Below are positions 61,413 through 64,000 of a stretch of 64,000 nucleotides of DNA, in pieces. Source of the DNA: Achromobacter seleniivolatilans (GTDB lineage: Bacteria > Pseudomonadota > Gammaproteobacteria > Burkholderiales > Burkholderiaceae_B); NCBI RefSeq assembly GCF_030864005.1, contig NZ_CP132976.1, forward strand, positions 3,224,001 through 3,288,000, written 5' to 3'. Position 1 is the stretch's first letter. Each line of letters starts with the position of its first letter. The position numbers were made by a program, and so were the translations under genes. Under the pieces are notes generated by a model. The model searched no databases. It was given only the letters and a program-made list of their open reading frames with translations, and was not told the origin of the DNA.

Positions 61413-63130
61413 GGCGTATCACCTCGCGGTTCGTAGGCGCCGTGGTTCGGCGCAATGTGCGCCGTGGGAGCCTGAGCGATTGGGGAAGATGTCGCAATAG
61501 TGGCGGCCGGAGCTCCGCCAGCGACGGCGTTCTTGGCAACGGCCGCCCGCTCGGGACGGGTCTTGGCAGGCGCTTTGGCCGGTGATTTACGGGTCCGCGC
61601 AGCCTTGCGGGCCATCCAGCCGAACAGCAGTGCGCTCGCAAGGCAGGTCAGATCGAAACCCGCCATGACCCAATCGCCTGCGGGCAGTGACACGCCCAGA
61701 TGGCGCGACGTAGTGAATACATTGACCACCGGCACCAAGGCCAGAGCGGCGGCGGCGATACCCAGCAGATCCTGCCATTTTCGGCGTTGGAACAAAAAGG
61801 CATAGATCAGTGATCCGCCCCAGGCGATGAAGAATGCGCGCACTTCCCAGATCTGACGGCCAGGCATATCGGCGGGCAGCAAACGATTGGCCAGGAAAAA
61901 GGCAGCCACGCCCAAGACCACGCCCGCGATAGTGCCGGCGTTCAAGCCGTCAACCAGACGCAGCGAAAAGGCTTCCCGGACATCGCCGGGACGCGCCTTC
62001 TGACGGCGCTTGGCGATCCACAGCACGAGGCCCGTGCCCACCATGCCAGTGCCAGCCAAACTGACCAGAAAGTAGAACCAGCGCAACAAGGGTTCGGCGA
62101 ACAGGCCCAAGTGCAAACCGGTAACGACGCCAGCGGTCTTCACGGTGGCGCTCAGGTCGTCCTCGCTTTCCGTCAACGCGCCTGTCACGCCGTTAAAGCG
62201 CATATACGGCGCCAAACGGCCAAATGACACGCCATCGGCCGCATCGCGAACCAAAGTGATGGTGGCGCCCGCATCGCCAGGATTATTGACGGTCACACGG
62301 CCGACATTGCCTTGCCAGTGCTGCTGGGCTTGCTCCACCAGCGGCGCGATCGGGGTCAGCGGCGCGGGCTGGTTGAGCGGCGGCGTGACCTTGAACGATT
62401 TGAAGACTTCGTCCGTGTACTGGCGAGGATTTTCGTACACAGCCTGGATGCCCGCTGGCATCAGCATGACCATGAACAACACCAGACCACTGAAAGTGAT
62501 CATCAAATGGAATGGCAGCCCCAGCACGGACAATACATTGTGGCCGTCCATCCAGGCGCGCTGTCCGCCCTTTTTAGGACGGAAGGTAAAGAAGTCGGTA
62601 AATATCTTTTTGTGCGTGATGATGCCGCTGATGATCGCCACGAGCATGAACATGCCAGCGATGCTGGCCAGCCAGCGCCCCCACGGGAACGCGGTTTCCA
62701 GCTCGAAGTGAAAGCGGTAGAAGAATTCGCCGCCGCGCGTCTCGCGCCCGGTGACGGATTGGCCCGATACGGGGTCCAGTTTTATCCGCACAAAGCCGCG
62801 CTCGCCTGGCTTGGGCTTGGGCACCTGATACAGCAGCTGGATCAGCGGTTCGCGGTTCGAAGGCGGCGTGATGAACCAGCGTTTCGCGTCCGGCGCATGT
62901 TCGCTCAAGTAGCGCTGCGCAGTCTGCGCAGCTTGCACAGCGGGCGTCGGCTGCACTTGGATCTCGGGCTGCATCCAGCGCGTGATCTCGGGCCGGAAGA
63001 ACGCCAGCGAACCCGTCAAGAACATCGCGAACAGCACCCAGCCGAAAATCAATCCGGCCCAGGTGTGCAGCCACGACATGGACTGGCGCAAGCCTTCTTC
63101 GCCTTGCGCCTTAACTTTCCCAGCCTTCAT
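61409..63130 (-). CDS. PepSY-associated transmembrane protein, iron-uptake type
   Basis: A 573-residue inner-membrane protein with about four core helices: LHTWAGLIFGWVLFAMFLTG at its start, a large periplasmic PepSY-type loop (about 60-190, with RFVIKL-like beta sequence), another helix pair with GMFMLVAIISGIITH, and later helices after residue 340. PepSY_TM proteins are often linked to siderophore or heme iron reduction. I use the ATG at 63130, which overlaps the DUF3649 gene by four bases. The last 80 residues are an Ala/Thr/Lys-rich low-complexity tail. Confidence 0.87.
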   Translation of the reverse strand: MKAGKVKAQGEEGLRQSMSWLHTWAGLIFGWVLFAMFLTGSLAFFRPEITRWMQPEIQVQPTPAVQAAQTAQRYLSEHAPDAKRWFITPPSNREPLIQLLYQVPKPKPGERGFVRIKLDPVSGQSVTGRETRGGEFFYRFHFELETAFPWGRWLASIAGMFMLVAIISGIITHKKIFTDFFTFRPKKGGQRAWMDGHNVLSVLGLPFHLMITFSGLVLFMVMLMPAGIQAVYENPRQYTDEVFKSFKVTPPLNQPAPLTPIAPLVEQAQQHWQGNVGRVTVNNPGDAGATITLVRDAADGVSFGRLAPYMRFNGVTGALTESEDDLSATVKTAGVVTGLHLGLFAEPLLRWFYFLVSLAGTGMVGTGLVLWIAKRRQKARPGDVREAFSLRLVDGLNAGTIAGVVLGVAAFFLANRLLPADMPGRQIWEVRAFFIAWGGSLIYAFLFQRRKWQDLLGIAAAALALVPVVNVFTTSRHLGVSLPAGDWVMAGFDLTCLASALLFGWMARKAARTRKSPAKAPAKTRPERAAVAKNAVAGGAPAATIATSSPIAQAPTAHIAPNHGAYEPRGDTP

Positions 63131-63435
63131 GCCACCCCCATGCTTCGTCCAGCCAGGAACAAAGCACCCAGTACAACAGAGGGCAGCAAGATGCCGGCCC
63201 AGGCCCGCCACGCATTGCGTGTGGCGAACACCCAGATCACGCCACAGGCGTAGATCACAAAGGACAGCATCTGCGCCGTGGTCACAGCGTCGGCCCGCCC
63301 CATGGGCAGCCAGACGGCCAGGCAGGCCGCAGCCGCCGAGGCCAGGGCATATCCGCCCAGGATGGCGGCCGCCACTCGGGAGAATACGGCCAGACGGTAG
63401 CGCATCATGCCTGCGCCGGCTGCGGGAGCTTTCAC
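63127..63435 (-). CDS. DUF3649-like membrane protein
   Basis: A 102-residue protein with three hydrophobic helices (AILGGYALASAAAACLAVW, AQMLSFVIYACGVIWVFA, GILLPSVVLGALF), matching the DUF3649 family that accompanies PepSY proteins. It starts at GTG overlapping the upstream stop (GTGA); an ATG nine codons later is an alternative. Confidence 0.82.
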   Translation of the reverse strand: MKAPAAGAGMMRYRLAVFSRVAAAILGGYALASAAAACLAVWLPMGRADAVTTAQMLSFVIYACGVIWVFATRNAWRAWAGILLPSVVLGALFLAGRSMGVA

Positions 63436-64000
63436 TTGGACACGTTAAAGGTCAGGGTGGAAACGTAGCGGATCTTGGCGTAGGACTTGCCATCAGCCTC
63501 GCCCGCCTTTTCTTCGACATGCGCGGCTTCCAGCACGTATTGGCCGGGCCACGGGGTAGTGATTTCAATGCGGCCGTTTTCGTCGGTCCAGAAGCGCTTT
63601 TCCCACTTCGGCGGGCCGAACACGGTGACTTCGGTCTTGGCCAGCGGCTTGCCCTGGAAATGCAGGACAAAGGTATTGGCGTCAGCAGCGGTCGGAACCA
63701 GTTCCAGATCCAGCTTGCCTTGCGTGTCAACTCGGCCAGCCTTGGCGCCGTACTTCACCAGGGTGTCTTTGTACTGATAGGGCTGAGTCAAACGCACGTC
63801 GCCCTTGCCTGCGGTAGCGAATTCCACGAAATCCGCGCCCTCGCCCGACGCCTTGACCGCCTTGCCATCGGCCGCGGTCACAACCGGCGCAACCAGGATC
63901 TTGCCCAACAAACCATCACGCTTTTCGCGCAAGTCATCAGCCCACTCGCCAAAGTACGCCTTGGCCGGACCCTCGGCACTGCGTTCCAGCCAAACAAAGT
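63432..64000 (-). CDS. DUF4198-like periplasmic protein, truncated at its N-terminus by the window
   Basis: The last 189 codons of a gene that continues past the right edge. The first visible residues, FVWLERSAEGPAKAYFGEWA, and the later WTDENGRIEITTPWPGQYVLEA segment match DUF4198 proteins, which are exported beta-sandwich proteins found with metal-uptake genes. It overlaps the DUF3649 gene by four bases, so the four genes form one tightly packed operon. Confidence 0.82.
   Translation of the reverse strand, partial: FVWLERSAEGPAKAYFGEWADDLREKRDGLLGKILVAPVVTAADGKAVKASGEGADFVEFATAGKGDVRLTQPYQYKDTLVKYGAKAGRVDTQGKLDLELVPTAADANTFVLHFQGKPLAKTEVTVFGPPKWEKRFWTDENGRIEITTPWPGQYVLEAAHVEEKAGEADGKSYAKIRYVSTLTFNVSK

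Noticed and set aside
1..64000. CRISPR arrays, insertion sequences, prophage genes, rRNA or tRNA genes
   Set aside because: I looked for regular spaced repeats, transposase or integrase motifs and cloverleaf patterns and saw none apart from the tRNA-like part of ssrA. A formal scan (CRISPRCasFinder, ISfinder, tRNAscan) would be needed to exclude weak cases.

Overview
The window is a gene-dense, GC-rich betaproteobacterial chromosome segment, most likely from Achromobacter or a close Bordetella relative (Alcaligenaceae, Burkholderiales). The evidence is the aroA-tyrA-hisC-pheA-serC-gyrA / ompA-ubiG-gph block, a tmRNA whose tag reads ANDERFALAA, Bordetella-type ftrABCD iron genes, a paired cyanophycin synthetase locus, pha genes, and a GyrA with Gln at position 83, the residue I recall as wild type in Achromobacter. 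The genus call rests on recognition, not on a search.

Layout. 1-7255 (minus): aromatic amino acid/serine operon ending in gyrA, most genes overlapping by a few bases. 7565-9877 (plus): ompA with a clear promoter and terminator, then ubiG-gph. 10179-11357: an MFS exporter. 11448-11837: ssrA. 12015-12278: a small secreted protein. 12875-28034 (plus): a 15 kb exopolysaccharide locus. 28050-32360 (minus): a DUF4434 lipoprotein-like protein, YidB, MltB, MOSC and a ferritin-like protein. 32458-33588: a FemAB/GNAT-like protein. 33679-41961: cyanophycin locus. 42032-43367: a tiny lipoprotein and a CsbD/DUF1328/BON stress group. 43459-44331: PhzF-like. 44420-47616 (minus): ftrDCBA. 47840-51000 (minus): phaR, phaB, phaC. 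51125-52947 (minus): pgeF, rluD. 53001-58678: bamD, a DinG/YoaA helicase, tex. 58995-59501: hypothetical. 59617-60972: trpS with an extra C-terminal domain. 61089-64000 (minus): a membrane operon with DUF3325, PepSY, DUF3649 and DUF4198 proteins.

The most interesting region is 12875-28034. It joins three modules that are normally studied apart. The first is a UDP-GlcNAc 2-epimerase (WecB) with NfrB/NfrA-type synthase and outer-membrane exporter and a BcsB-like periplasmic protein; NfrB carries a C-terminal MshEN-type domain that may bind c-di-GMP. The second is an alginate-type O-acylation set: two AlgJ/AlgX-like SGNH proteins, an AlgI-like MBOAT and an AlgF-like protein. The third is a DltA-like adenylating enzyme with a DltC-like carrier protein, followed by an acyl-CoA dehydrogenase. 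My inference is a secreted, c-di-GMP-controlled, ManNAc-containing glycan that is esterified with an amino acid, possibly oxidised while on the carrier, rather than with acetate.

The second point of interest is the cyanophycin pair. CphA-1 keeps the N-domain HILEH and ATP-grasp DGNHGRG motifs but has lost the standard Mur-ligase motifs; CphA-2 shows the reverse. This suggests one split enzyme whose two halves share the work.
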